A stretch of 64,000 nucleotides of DNA. Origin: Sambucus nigra. Its lineage: Eukaryota; Streptophyta; Magnoliopsida; Dipsacales; Adoxaceae. Where the stretch lies: the NCBI GenBank assembly GCA_949130495.1, contig OX422207.1, positions 835,548,073 through 835,612,072 of the forward strand, given 5' to 3'. The notes below the pieces were generated by a model. It was not told where the DNA came from and made no database searches. It worked only from the letters and a program-made list of their open reading frames with translations. This document shows, one piece after another, positions 34,551-47,740 of the stretch. Every line of letters begins with the position of its first letter. The first letter of the stretch is position 1. A program made the translations under genes and the position numbers.

Positions 34551-36119
34551 CCACTAAATATGGGTGAACGCATGATAGTTCGACCCTTGTAAGGATAAAT
34601 TTTTGATAAAGTCAATTTGTATGTATTTTGACATAATTTCATTTGGACAAAACCTTTGAGTAATAGGTTAAGACTTGCATTGGTTTATCTTCTAAGCCTA
34701 TGGTGTGGGTGTTTAAAGACCTTAGCGGTCAAGTTAAAGCGTCTACATCACCAAGTCATGTTTTCTACCACATTTTTCGTTAACATTCATGGAATCTCAA
34801 GAGGTATGGATGGATTTTATTTTGATTCCTGGATATCATTTGGGTGTCATTTAAATTAAATTTGATGCAATTTTCCATAAATAATTTTAGTTTTTGTGAG
34901 CAATCATTTGAATGAGATTTTGTCATGTTTAAATAAAATTTCATAGTTCGTCCGAATGACATTATTGGTTGGTTCAAACAAAAGTAAGGTTTTCATTCAA
35001 ACGAGGTTCAAATGAGTATCAAATGAATTTTCTCTATCTTGGAGAATATTTTCATTCGAAGGTCATATGAAGTTTGTTCAAACGAGATTTACAGGTTCAT
35101 TCGTACGAGATTAAATTTTGTTCAAGCGAGAATATAGTCATTGTTCAAATGATTGTACTGTTTTCGATAAATTTAAAAGCTTGAAAAACCTAGTTTCATC
35201 TTTTGTAGTGTCCTTTTGTAATTCCTTACACAATAAATTTGTATGGGTGTACCGTTCGAGATTTTTTCTATTGGGTTTTTTCTCCTACCTTGGGCATTGT
35301 GTGATTGATTTATTTTATCTTTGATATCACCTAGATGCATGTTTTAGGGTAATACAAAATTGATTAAATGTTTAACACATCTTTCCTTTAATCGATTCAT
35401 GTTTTAATTAAGTAAACTATTTAGGATTAAATTCAATCTGAATTTTTTTAAATTGGTGTGTGTTTGGACTGTTTATATAAAACCTAGTTTTTCAATCTCC
35501 ATAAACATACCCCCGAGATTCATAATTAAAACCCTCATCGATGAAAGTTAGAAAACATTTTCCTAAGGTGGTCTAAGTCCAACTAATATAATAAATTAAC
35601 TAATTAATGCATCCTTAAAGAAAATTCTAGTAATATTAAACCAAATTTTAATTTTACCAAATAAAACTAACTACGTTCAATTTGTACGTGGGCGATGAAA
35701 AGTAAAGAAGTGAGGAAATAAAAATCATACAAGACAAGATTTTTCCACTATTCCTCATTTTCTTTTGCTAAAATCTCTTTTCGAAAAATTATTTTGTGTT
35801 GTCAATTCTTAACTTTGAAGTGAACTTAAGAATTTATGAATCAAAATTTCTTTACTAAACCTCTGTTGTTTTAAAAATTATTTTTTTCCATAATGCAATG
35901 TCTTGGTGCTATGTCTATGTCTTTAAATCATAAATATTACAAATCAAGACTCAAAAAGACACCTAGAACTAGTTTTGTAAATTCCCATATAAAACTAAAA
36001 CCCAAAAATAAGGTTAAAGAATATGTCCGTACACTTTTACACAAATCACAAAATTCAACCCATAGTTAAATATGCTAAAAAAATCAACTATATAGTAAAA
36101 AAAAATTGAGATCACAAAG
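34551..36119. other. AT-rich spacer
   Basis: I see no gene, paired LTR or tandem array. 34960-35160 has scattered repeats of GTTCAAA(C/T)GAGA-like words (FTTCATTCGAACGAG type), which may be remnants of an LTR. Confidence 0.35.
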
Positions 36120-37169
36120 GTTGATGTTTACAAACACCTAAATATGACACCTTTCATGATATTTAAATAAAGCCAAGAAAAGTCATATACTAGACAAAAT
36201 GTGAACACACATTGATCCTCAACTTATTACTCCCTCATCAAGTGCTTTTTGTAGATACAATCATAAGAAATATGTGAGTAAGCCTTTTAATAGCACATTT
36301 TTATATTTTTATTTCTCATTACCAAATATGAATGTTCATTTTTTTTAATCAATAGTAGCTTTCACATTACCTTATACAGCTCATTCCATTACTCCCATTA
36401 TCATTTTTTTAATGATTCCTCATTAAAAATTACTCTTATTTTCATATCTAAATACTCTAGAAAAGAAAATAGGATTCGATTGAGGAAAACATGTGTAACG
36501 TAGATTTTAAGATCAAAATAGAAGATACACCCTAGTTGAACCTATGTAATTGTGTGAGATATGTTGAATACTACTACATGGCGAATATGAATTATTCTAA
36601 AAAGAATATATAAGTTCACACTACCTACCAAAGGCTTTAAATAAAAAAATAAGGATATAGATTACATGATGATTTCCCCAATTTATCAATCGTCTCACAC
36701 ATGAACTATCACAAGTAAATATTTTTATAATTTCTTTAAAGTATTCAAAAAAATCATTTTTTTGCTACTCAAAAGAAAAAAAAAATTGTATTTTTCCAAT
36801 TAAAAAGGCCCATAAAAGAACCAAAACTATGTTAAACACATATAACTAATTCTAGGAAGGATAAAATTTTGTAGCAACTAAAAATGGATATTAACCTAAA
36901 TAAAAGTACTTGTCTTACATGGTATGGGGACTAATCACAAGACCGTCTTCCTTCTCATCTTCTTTAAAAATCGCGAAAGTTTGGTTATTTTTCTTCCTAC
37001 TTCTCCTAGTCTTCCTCTTGGCTTGACCTCTCTGAGGAGAAAAGGCCATTCTTTTTATCTCAATCATAAGACTTTGTATATTATTGGCTAGTTATCAAAC
37101 ACGTTATTGAAAACTATCAATTTATCTAGAGTGGTTTATGAGATCTATCAAAATTCCTCTTAAGCCGAA

Positions 37170-37220
37170 ATAAAAATCCCTATGGTGACCATTCTTATGA
37201 CAATAGGTGCAGATATAATA
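37170..37220 (-). pseudogene. Zinc-knuckle remnant of copia relic B
   Basis: The minus strand encodes CTYCHKNGHHRDFYF, a CX2CX4HX4C-like knuckle in which the last Cys reads Tyr. The position downstream of the gag relic at 38880-38270 on the same strand fits one old element. The stretch 36120-38270 is otherwise unreadable AT-rich gag and linker sequence. Confidence 0.55.
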
Positions 37221-38269
37221 TTTGGGGATTTTTACCTTCTTCGACTCAGAGACATTTTTTGTGGGGGGCAAGTAGGTGTCTTCTTTGACCCGTTGACAAA
37301 GATAATCTAATATTTTGAATTTAACTCATGCGACTTGTTATAGTTAAGACTCGTTGTATCCTTAGAGGATTTGTTATTTTAAGGAGAATCTTACATAACT
37401 TATTGGATATATCCTCAAGTCCAACCTTGCTTTATTTTACTCATTAATATCCTTCTTTAACCTAGAATTTTCCTCTTCTGGAAAACGTTGAGCCTGTAAA
37501 GACCCAAGAACTGCAAAATTTACTTTAGCGACCTTCTTGTACAAGATGTCTCTATCTTTATCCCCATCCTAATGCTTAACAATAAGAGTAGCTTCACTAG
37601 ACTTCATTTCCTCACAAAAACTTGTACTACTTCATGGAAAACATATCCTTCTCTTAGTGGTAAGCCTAAGACTTTCCTTACCTATCTTGAGGCACATATC
37701 ATAATGCTTAGAGTAAGTTTTTTTAATGTCAATATCTTCATTTTAATCATCACTAACATACTATTCATCTTAGAATCTCTTGTATTGGTCTTTAACCCCA
37801 TCATTCTCAACCTTATCTTCAACTAGGGAAGACTTAGGATAAGATTCTTCCTAGATGGCGATGAATATGGGGATATTTCACTAAGCGAAAGACCTATCGA
37901 ATTTTGAGTCGCTATTTAAGTCATTATCACTAAGGTTGGCATTTAACACCTTCTTTCCTCAAGCTATAGTTTAGCGGGACACGTGAATGGCCTCTAACCA
38001 ACACCTCGACATATTTAAATCTCCCTAAATTATTTTCTTTGTTATTAACATCCTATTTTTCTTCTCACTCCTCTCCATGATTTTCCTACCTTAGTGGCTT
38101 GATTTTTATCAACGTTCATAACATTTGAAAATTTATCTCCCACTTTAAGAAGTTTCGTAAAACTTTATTCTTAATAAAATATTAGCCATCACATATGGAC
38201 GTGTTGGAATAGGATGAATCACAATTTTAGGCCTTTATGGCAATGCCATTCTCCTTCTTAGGTGGGAGG

Positions 38270-38880
38270 GAATTCTCAATATCAAAGCTTTGTAGAGAAC
38301 TTGACAACTCTATAGCATTCATCAATCAATATCTCTTAACATGTATAATGTTGTGTCCCATGAAACAAATATAGTAGCGAAAGACCTCAAAATCTTTATC
38401 GCAAATTTGAAATGTGGAATATTTTCTTTTTAATTGAAATGAGATTTCACGATATCAAAGAGTTTTGCATGATAATCATAAAATCTCTCATTATATTGCA
38501 TTGACAACATCTCAAACTAGCGAATAGTTCTCGAAGCTTTTAGACTTGTATAGTATTGGGACCCTTATGTGTGATCAGAATAATCCCTTATACCTCCTTA
38601 GAAATTTCACATATCATAATTTGATGACACTCTAATGCCACTAAATTAATTTAGCCCCCACGAGTTATTATCACAAAATTTAAGTTCATCCTCCCTCTAA
38701 CTCTCAAGAGGTTTGAGGATAACTTTTTCACCTATTTTTGTTGTGGGATGTGCATATCCCTTTTATAAGGCTATCCACAATCATTCATTAAGGGACTAAA
38801 AGGAAAATTTCATCTAGTATTTCCAAGACTTGTAATTTTTACCATCAAACATAGGTGTCCGAGAAAAGAATCTAAACTTT
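38270..38880 (-). pseudogene. Copia gag relic B (UBN2-type)
   Basis: The minus strand reads MFDGKNYKSWKY, then LWIAL-KGYAHPTTKIGEKV, and further left a block matching relic A nucleotide for nucleotide in part (ATTATATTGCAT-GACAACATCTCAAA at 38490 and 34188). Several stops are present. The two relics are separate, diverged insertions or an old duplication of the same family. Confidence 0.65.
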
Positions 38881-39858
38881 ACATACAACCCTCCAAGATT
38901 CATATTTGATAACTTAGGAAACATGCTTTAATAATAATTTTAAAAATCTATGTAATTTATGGAATCTTTATTAAGTATGTTCAATAAAAACTCAAACCAA
39001 AACCAAAACCGGATTGAATCCAAATATGAATTAAGTCGAACAATTTTAGTTTTACCCGATTCAATCAACTAGATCCAATGATATACGTTGATTTCAATTA
39101 AACAATGGCAAAAATATTAAATGCACAAATCACGGCACCAAAATTTAAGGGGAAACCCTTGAAAGGAAAACAAAAAATTATTCACTAATACCCAAGTCCA
39201 CTAATCTTAAATAATCTATTATATACCTCTAATGCGATAGTATTTGAGGTATTAATAGGAGTTAATGCATTAGGTTTCTATTGGTATTTTTTAAAAGGAT
39301 TCTAATGTCTTTTGTTCGTAATGTTTTCATCGACGGAGGGAAGAGTGATCGACTCTTTTTAAGGGATTGGAAAGGGACAAAAACTAAAAAGTCAGGCTTT
39401 ATTAATTACAAATTATATCTCCCCTTTCTCCATAATATGATGAAGGATATAACTCCCTTTTGAGCTTCATAAACCTTTTGTTGATGCAGTTACTCAGCTT
39501 GGGGATCAGATAGTACACATTCTTTTAAACTCACTAAATTTTATATAATCCCATATTCGTTTATTTTTTTGTAAGACGGTTTTGTTTGTTGGTAGTGGCT
39601 ACACCAAAAACCATCATGAGAGTTATGGGTGGCATATTTCGTTCTAGCTAATGATGGCTTCCCATTTGCTCTTTTCTATTTTGAGTTGGGTTTGGTTAGA
39701 AATTCAGGGTTGGAACGCAACCCCACAAGGAATTCAACGATCACTCGATAAAAGATGGTGAGAGAGGTGAGACTCTATTTACTATTTGGGTTTAACTAAA
39801 TTTTCAATATAGTCATATGATTAAGTTAATATAGGTACATAAAGTGACATTTGTTCAT
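38881..39858. other. AT-rich spacer, possibly old copia LTR
   Basis: No gene is supported. CAAATCACGGCACC and AAGGGGAAACCC near 39125-39160 are reminiscent of plant copia LTR or leader sequence. The right end is the insertion site of the Tekay element. Confidence 0.3.
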
Positions 39859-39863
39859 GATGT

Positions 39864-42800
39864 TGTGACACCCCGCCTAATTAAATACCGGGCGATCACT
39901 CCTTTATTAAATTAAATCAAGGTGAACAGTTTGGTTCATTCTTAGCATCACTGTCGTAAAAAGAAACTTTCCAATTAACACCCTAAATAATTAAGCTAAG
40001 TGACAAAACCAATTTTAAACATTAACTTCCAAATTTTATTTAAAGAAAATATTTATTTAATTTATTAACAAAGCTCAATGAAAAAGATACACGCCACAAT
40101 AAACTGGAACGAAAGAATCCAATATATAAAACATTCATCAACAAATGTCAACATGCGAGAAAAATAAAGTAGTACATCTGTTCTGAACAAAATCCCATAA
40201 TAACGAAGTAGGAAATAATTGAAATAACAATGTCCCAACATAAAGAAATAATGGAAAGGGCTACACATGCCCTTCTGAAAGAAAGTGCTAAGAGTGGATC
40301 TGAATGGACGAAGTCGTCTAATCAAAAGACCTGCAACTCCCACCTAAGCTGCAGCGCGTTCCTTCCAATAGATCCTAAGCAAGACGCCCCTGTGGCTGGG
40401 CACCTGAAATACATACATATATATACAAGGGGAGAGGGAGAGGGAGAGAAGAAACGGGTCAGAGCCCGAAAGTGTGTGTTATTTAAAATCAGTTTTAGCA
40501 AGTATTTAAATTGATACAGGCCAATGCAACAACATATTAGTCCGACACTCCCTTGAGAAATTCTCACCTCTCTTCTAGTGTGCACGCCTATCGTACTAAC
40601 CTTCCCAAATGGTTTAACTTAACATTTTAGATCATACTAACCTTCCCAATAATTTAGTTTCTCTTAACTTACTCATAAGTTTTAAAACCGAACCATGTCA
40701 ACGTGTGAAAAGGTTACTTTCAATGTGTAGCACAACTCTCGTTTTAGCTTCATTAATTTATAAAGTTCCCAGTGTCTTCTCATACTTTCACAAAACAAGT
40801 ATTTAATAATTTGAGTCAACAACCATGTTCTACTTAACAAATCACAGTAGGCAGTTTAAAGTTTATAACCTCATATATATATTAACTACTCGTATAATAT
40901 ACATATATAACAGCACCCCAACTAAACTATGGTGCGGGCATACTCTGCTATCCAATCCCCGTATTGCTCACACAAAGGGAAATACAAGTTCGGAATCACT
41001 CTCGAACTGTATCAACATATACAAAACAATGTTGAGGCGAAGCATATATTCCAAGTCCAAGAGGTCAGTACATACCCACACGTCTCTTAGGACCGTCCAA
41101 CTATCAATCTGATAGCCCGTACCTAGGATCTCTATCTTCTAGGGTACGAATCAATATCCCCATAAAGCAACACAGGATAAGATCGTCCCAGCGCGGTAAC
41201 CTCAGGGATAGCAAGTAGCGAGGGTACATTTTTCACATGTATATAATATATGTACACACAATCATATAAATATACCAATTTCATCATGTTAATATAGGTC
41301 ACTCTCCTTACCCATAATTACAACATTTATCCTTAATTTTACATTTTTAAGACTTCGTATAAGGTTTCGTCTCTAACCTTAACTCGGGGGGTTTTCTCAC
41401 TAATTACGTGGCACTCGTGGATTATATCCATCCAAGTAACAAATTCAGTAGGTAGACATCTATTCACTATCGTAGGTATTCGTTGTAATCTCTCACTTGA
41501 AATACGCAGTTCGTCGTTCCTTAATCAATTATCCCTTAAACCCAATTATCATTTCATAATAAGGTTCTCAACACTTAATCATATGTCCTACTGGTCTCTT
41601 CTATATCCCAAAACATTTTATTTATAATGCTCAAGAATCATTCCACGATAAATTAATTCAACTAATTAAACAAGGGGAAATAAGAGGCTGCCAGGAAGGG
41701 TCGATCGATCGACGTCTGGGGCTCGATCGATCGAACCTTCGATCGATCGACCCTAGAGCGTCGATCGATCGATCAAGCAGGTCTGCGAAAATTCTGCAGA
41801 ATTGCAGTTGCGGGTTTCACCAAAGTTCTTCATTCAAATTCATATTTTCCAACCCTAATCGTCCCAAAACTTATACCACAAACATGATAACATATTACCA
41901 GATGTTTCTAACGTTAAGAATGCGTATAACCATCATTAAACATGATTAAACTGCCTAAAATCTCATCTAACCATCAAGAACCCTAAAGTTTTCTTAATCT
42001 TTGTTCTAATCAGTTTTCTCCAGAATTTCCTTCTAACAAATCATTATAAATTCGTGGGTTAATCATCTACTTCACATATTAATTTCCAGAATAAGGTTAA
42101 TATGATTTCTACATGAAAATCCCTATCAAAATTGGGTTTTTCTTCCATTGATTATACACCTAATCATTCCTACACTAACATGATTATTGCACCAACGAAA
42201 ATACGCAAGTTAAACACTTGCCTGGAATTTCAGAGGTCTGGTTTCCTGCTGATATTGGTGTGGTTGCGTTCTCCTCCTTGCGATCTACGCGTTGGTGGTG
42301 ACGGTGGTGCAAAAGGTGGTGTTTTTGGCCTTGAATCACCTTGCAAGGTCTCTCCTCTCTTCTCCAATAGCCGTCTTAGGGTTCTGAATGCTCTAACCCT
42401 AAAAGTCTGACTTAAATGGCTGCTAAGGATGGCTGAAATTCGTGGGTTTAATTACCCTATTTTGTAAAATGACCAAAACGCCCTCCCGGGTCACTAATTA
42501 GGCCTAAAAACATCCCGAGACCCAAACTAAACCCCCGGGTACACTTTTCTGACTATCTCGACCCTTCCGGACGCGTTGGCGCACTCAAAACGACCATACG
42601 GACAAATTATAAAATATTCACTTTTTTAATTAACATAATTAGTCCCGACGTGACACGAGCACGTCCCGACTTAAATTTCCGAAATAGTCATTTAATTCAC
42701 TTATGACATTCAATATAACCAATATAATATATTACTATGCTCATTAGTAATATTCAGCAAGTTTCCCATAATTACTAACTCTAGTCACGTTAATAATTAT

Positions 42801-42874
42801 AACATAATTAATTTTCGGATTTTTATTAAATAAATCCCCAAATTAAATATAGCATAAAAATACGGGGTATTACA
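39864..42874 (-). repeat. 3' LTR of the Tekay element (intact length)
   Basis: The plus strand starts TGTGACACCCCGCC and ends GGGGTATTACA. This copy preserves the empty target site TTA (41994-41996) that is split in the other LTR. A cluster of GATCGATCGA palindromes lies at 41700-41774. ORFs seen inside are identical in both LTRs and are not genes. Confidence 0.95.
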
Positions 42875-42890
42875 TACTTCCCCCCTAATA
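42875..42890 (-). promoter_or_regulatory. Polypurine tract of the Tekay element
   Basis: The minus strand reads TATTAGGGGGGAAGTA immediately before the LTR start TGTAATACCCC. This is the priming site for plus-strand DNA synthesis in reverse transcription. Confidence 0.88.
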
Positions 42891-45800
42891 ACGGAATTTC
42901 GTCCCGAAATTCGGAAAATAAGGCATACCTGGTAAAAACAACTCTGGATATTTCTCGCGCATATCTGCCTCACACTCCCAAGTGGATTCCTCCACATTAT
43001 GATGCTCCCACTGGACTCGCACAAGTGGAACTACTTTCGATCTCAATCTCCTCTCACTGTAGTCTAGAATAGCCACTGGTCTCTCCTCGTAAGAGCTATC
43101 AGACTGTAAGTCTATCTCATCTATCGCAATGTGAGTATGGGCCACATCATCCCGAAGATATCGTCTCAACGACGAGATGTGGAATACATCGTGGATGCGA
43201 TGTAAATGTTCTGGCAGTCCCAACCTGTATGTTACTGGCCCAATCCTCTCGATGATGGGAAATGGTCCTACGTACCTCGGAGCCAATTTCCCCTTCTTCC
43301 CGAACCTCATCACTCCTTTCATAGGAGATACACGCAACAACACTTGATCTCCCACATTAAACTCCCGGAAGAACCGTTTCGCATCGGCGTAGCTCTTCTG
43401 CCTGTCTTGGGCTACCCGAATACGACTCCTGATTATCTCAATCCTCGCGGAGGTCTCCTGGATCACTTCTGGTCCTAGTAGCTTGTTGTCCCCCAACTCG
43501 AGCCAACAAGTTGGGGAACGATAAGGCCTGCCGTACAAAGCTTCAAATGGAGCCATGCCAATCGTAAACTGATAGGAGTTATTATAAGCAAACTCTACCA
43601 GTGGAAGGTGTGGTTCCCAACCCCCTCCGAAATCGAGAATACACATGCGTAGCATATCTTCCAACATCTGATTAGTACGCTCTGTCTGACCATCTGTCTG
43701 TGGGTGGTAAGATGAACTCAGTCTCAACTCTGTACCCATAGCCTCCTGAAAGCTTTCCCAGAAACGTGACACAAAGATCTTGTCTCTATCTGACACAATA
43801 TTCAGGGGCACCCCATGTAATCTGACAATCTCAGCGATGAACAACTGGGCATACTGACCCGTGGTATAATCTATCCTTACTGACAGAAAATGAGCCACCT
43901 TGGTCAGACGGTCTACAATCACCCAGATAGAATCGTGGCCTCGCTGTGATGTAGGCAACCTTGTAATGAAATCCATGGAAATACTTTCCCACTTCCACGC
44001 AGGTACTTCCAACGGCTGAAGTAATCCCGACGGTTTCTGGTGGTCCACCTTCACCAGCTGGCAAGTAGAACATTTGGACACAAATTCAGCGATGTCCTTC
44101 TTCATCCCACTCCACCAGTACTGACGTATCATGTCCTAGTACATCTTATCGCCTCCCGGATGTACTGCAAATCGGGACCCATGAGAATGAGTCATCACCT
44201 CATGACGTAGCTCCGCTCCTTCTGGAACCACTAATCTCCCATTAAACCGCAACCCTCCATCCGAACTAACAGAATAGGACTCAGCACCCTCGGCTAGCAG
44301 TCGTACAATCTGTTCCTGACAAAACGGGTCTGTGGTCTGTGCCTGTATCACCCTCGTAATAATCTCGGGTGTGACTGTCATCACGGATATAAAAGAACGT
44401 GCTACTGCGTCCTGGTGACCCAATTCCTTCCACTTTGCTTTCTAGATGTCCGCTACATCGTCTACCGGTCTACGGCTCAACGCATCAGCAACTACGTTGG
44501 CTTTTCCCGGATGATACTGTATATCGAACTAGTAATCTTTCACAAACTCTAACCATCTGCGCTGACGCATATTCAGCTCTCGCTGAGTGAACAGGTACTG
44601 CAGTGACTTATGGTCTGTGAACAAACGGAATTTCTCGCCCAATAAATAGTGCCTCCAAATTCTCAATGCAAAGACGACCGCAGCTAACTCCAGGTCGTGG
44701 GTGGGGTAATTCTTCTCATGCGGCTTAAGCTTGCGGGAAGCAAAAGCTATAGCCTTCTCTTCCTGCTGAAGTACTCCCCCAAGTCCTCGTAAGGACGCAT
44801 CTGTGTAAACCAGGTACTCTACACCCGGCTTTGGTAAAGCAAGGACTGGTGCCGAAGTAAGCTTGTCCTTCAGCTCGTCGAAAGCCAACTGACAAGCGTC
44901 ATCCCAAACATATGGTACCCCCTTGCGAGTCAGATTCGTCAATGGACCCGCTATTTTGGAGAATCCCCGAATGAACCTCCTGAGTAACCGGCTAACCCCA
45001 AGAAACTACGTACTTCCGTCGGTGTCGTGGGTTGCCCCCACTCCCTCACCGCTGACACTTTGCTCGGGTCAACTGCTATCCCCTGCTCAGAAACAACATG
45101 GCCCAAGAATTGTACCTCTCTCAACCAGAATCCACACTTCTCGTACTTAGCATACAACTGATGCTCTCGTAGAGTCTGAAGAGCCTGCCTCAAGTGTTCG
45201 TCATTCTCCTCCTCGGAGTGTGAATATATCAAGATATCATCTATGAAGACGATGACGAACTGATCCAAGAACTCTCTGAACACTCGGTTCATCAAGTCCA
45301 TGAAAACGGCTGGGGCATTTGTGAGTCCAAACGGCATCACCCTGAACTCATAAGACCCATATCTCGACAAGAAGGCAGTCTTTGAAACATCCTGCTCTCT
45401 AATCCGTAACCGATGGTACCCCGTCCTCGGATCTATCTTCGAAAAGAAAGTTGCTCCCCTCAGCTGGTCGAACAGATCATCGATTCGAGGCAACGGATAT
45501 TTATTCTGTATCGTGACCTTGTTCAACTCCCGATAGTCCACACACAATCTCAGTGAACCATCTATCTTCTTTAGAAATAAGACTGGAGCGCCCCAAGGTG
45601 AGGTACTCCTACGAATGAAGCCCTGACCTAATAGCTGCTCAATCTGATCTCGTAGCTCTCGCATCTCTGCCGGAGCCATACGGTACAGTGCTCGTGCTAT
45701 AGGTCTCGTATCCGGTAATAAATCTATAACGAAGTCTATCTCGCGACTGGGCGGTAGGCCTGGTATCTCCTGAAACACATCGGAATACTCCCTAACAACT

Positions 45801-47557
45801 GGGATCGAATCCAAAGGAATCACAACCTCCTTAGAGGTATCCTCCTCAATGTAATATAAATGAGCGGTCGAACCTCCCTCTGGGCGAGGCATCGCCACTA
45901 CAAACATCTCTTGCCCCGGAATGGCAAAAACAATGCTCCCACCGAAGCAATCAATCATGGCTCTATAAGATGCGAGCCAATCCATACCAATAATCACGTC
46001 ATGCTCGTGCATGTCTAAGACTAGCATGTCTGCAGGAAATACCAAGCTACCAATCTCTATCCCTACTCCCCGGCATATAAAGAATATAAGTGACCCACTC
46101 CCCAGTGGTGAGTCGACACACGTCACGGTGCTCTCTGCTGTGGCTAACAACCCTAAGGACTTCGCAAAATGCGTTGCCCCCGTATCAAACAAAACTTTAC
46201 CCATAGTACCATGGATAGGAAACATACCCTCAATCGCGGGTGGTGCCTGTGGAGCTGCTGCCTGGTGAACGTTATAAACACGTCCATACTGCAATTGCCC
46301 CTGCTGCACTGGAGCTGCTGGAATGGCTGGTAGGGCTGGCACCTGGGCTGGAGCTGGAAGGGCAGGTGGGAAGAGTGATCTCTGCTGCTCATTACGGGCT
46401 CCCTGCTGCTGTGGGGCCCTATCGCCCTCTGGACAGTCCTGACGCTTATGGCCGTGCTTGCCGCACACAAAACACCGGCCTCTGAAATTACCTCCCCTCT
46501 GTCCCTGTTGACCACGGCCCTGCTGGTCGTTACCTCCACGCCATTGGCCCTGTTGGCCCTGATGTGCACGCTGTTGGCCTTGCTGGCCTTGCTGCTGTCC
46601 CTGTGGTCGGTGTTGGCCCTGCTGGCCCTGCTGATTAGGCTGACCCTGATGGCCCTGCCTGAATCCTCCGAATCCCTGCCTAGAATCACCTGAACGGAAT
46701 CGCTTAGCAGGGTCCCCCTGATGGGAACTCTGCTCGTGCTGACGAGTCTGCCCATGAGTTGGTGCCCCACCGGCACTATTACCCCCGGTCCTGCCCTGCT
46801 GGCTGGACTCTCCTGCTCTCTTGCTTCCCTGAAGATGGAAGCGGTGATCCTGGCAATGTAGTAACGCTGCATTGAGTACGTCAGTGAAAGTACTCAGGGA
46901 TAGATTCCCAATAAGGTGCTGACGGATCCTCCAAGCTAACCCGTCGACGAACAGTAAAATCTTCTTACCTTCAGTGGGTGCCTCATCCGGCACAATAGTG
47001 AGAAGTCTCGTGAACTCCTCCTCATACTCAGCTACAGTAAGGTTCTCCTGCTTCAGATTTAGTAATTTCCGCCTCATCTCAGTCTGCACTGCTGGTGGAA
47101 AATACTTGCGGTCAAACCGCTCCCAGAACAACTGAATAGGGATCGTGTCCCTCTCCTCCAAAGTAGTAGTGGACTCCCACCACTGTAATGCGGCTCCCAC
47201 CAGCTTGAAAGAAGCCAATAGCTGCTTCTGCACTTCAGTGCACTCATACATACGGAGGTTCCGCTGGATGTCTTTCTTCCATTGGCTTACAGTAATAATA
47301 TCGGAGCTACCAGAAAACTCAGGGGGATGCGCTTTCTGAAAAGCATCCCGAACCCTCTCCCATGCGGATGGAAGCTGTGCTGGTACTGGTGCCACCGCCT
47401 GAACCTGGGGTGGAGCCTGCTGAATCACCGCTATCGCGGCATTCACCGCCTGAGCAACTATGGCGGCCACTTCATTAGCATTCATTGTGCCTGGTGCCGG
47501 AGCTGCTGGCTGCTCGACTTAGGCACGCCTATCTTTCGGAGCACGTCTTGGAGGCAT
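42885..47557 (-). pseudogene. Tekay gag-pol polyprotein with chromodomain
   Basis: The start ATG is at 47557 (MPPRRAPKDRR), with a TAA at codon 13. A long open stretch then runs from 47485 to 44951. Domains in order: gag capsid ([22 protein letters not shown]), Gln/Gly-rich linker, knuckle [14 protein letters not shown] (46474-46434), protease LFDTGATHF (near 46190), and reverse transcriptase with FIDD (near 45245). RNase H has [11 protein letters not shown] and FTDHKSL (44820-44590). Integrase has HHCC and D-D-E (44200-43640). The chromodomain, RPVAILDYSERRLRSK to ESTWECE, spans about 43084-42950. Damage: a frameshift near 44980, stops at about 44529, 44445 and 44136. The integrase and chromodomain part (44132-42885) is fully open. 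The chromodomain may direct integration to heterochromatin, as in other chromoviruses. Confidence 0.95.
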
Positions 47558-47723
47558 CTGAAACGTGAACAAGTTTTATTAGTCTACAGTTATCAACAAA
47601 TCTCGAATAGATAAAGACTTAAACGTAAAAGCAAGAATACAACAGTCCTAAAAAGAGGGCTCTATAGAAATAACGTTAAGCTGAAAGCGAAATAAGCCGT
47701 ACAGATCCTATGGACACTAGAAC

Positions 47724-47740
47724 CTGATGCTCTGATACCA
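47724..47740 (-). promoter_or_regulatory. Primer binding site (initiator Met tRNA) of the Tekay element
   Basis: The minus strand, two bases after the 5' LTR end, reads TGGTATCAGAGCATCAG. TGGTATCAGAGC is the standard plant initiator-Met tRNA complement. Confidence 0.95.

Noticed and set aside
40230..41112. Open stretches repeated almost identically at 48109-48991.
   Set aside because: They lie in the two LTRs of one element, so identity reflects LTR duplication and not protein conservation.
46011..46693. Several plus-strand open stretches opposite Tekay gag, with Leu/Ala repeats.
   Set aside because: They are the antisense reading of the Gln/Gly-rich gag linker and protease; no start context or known domain.
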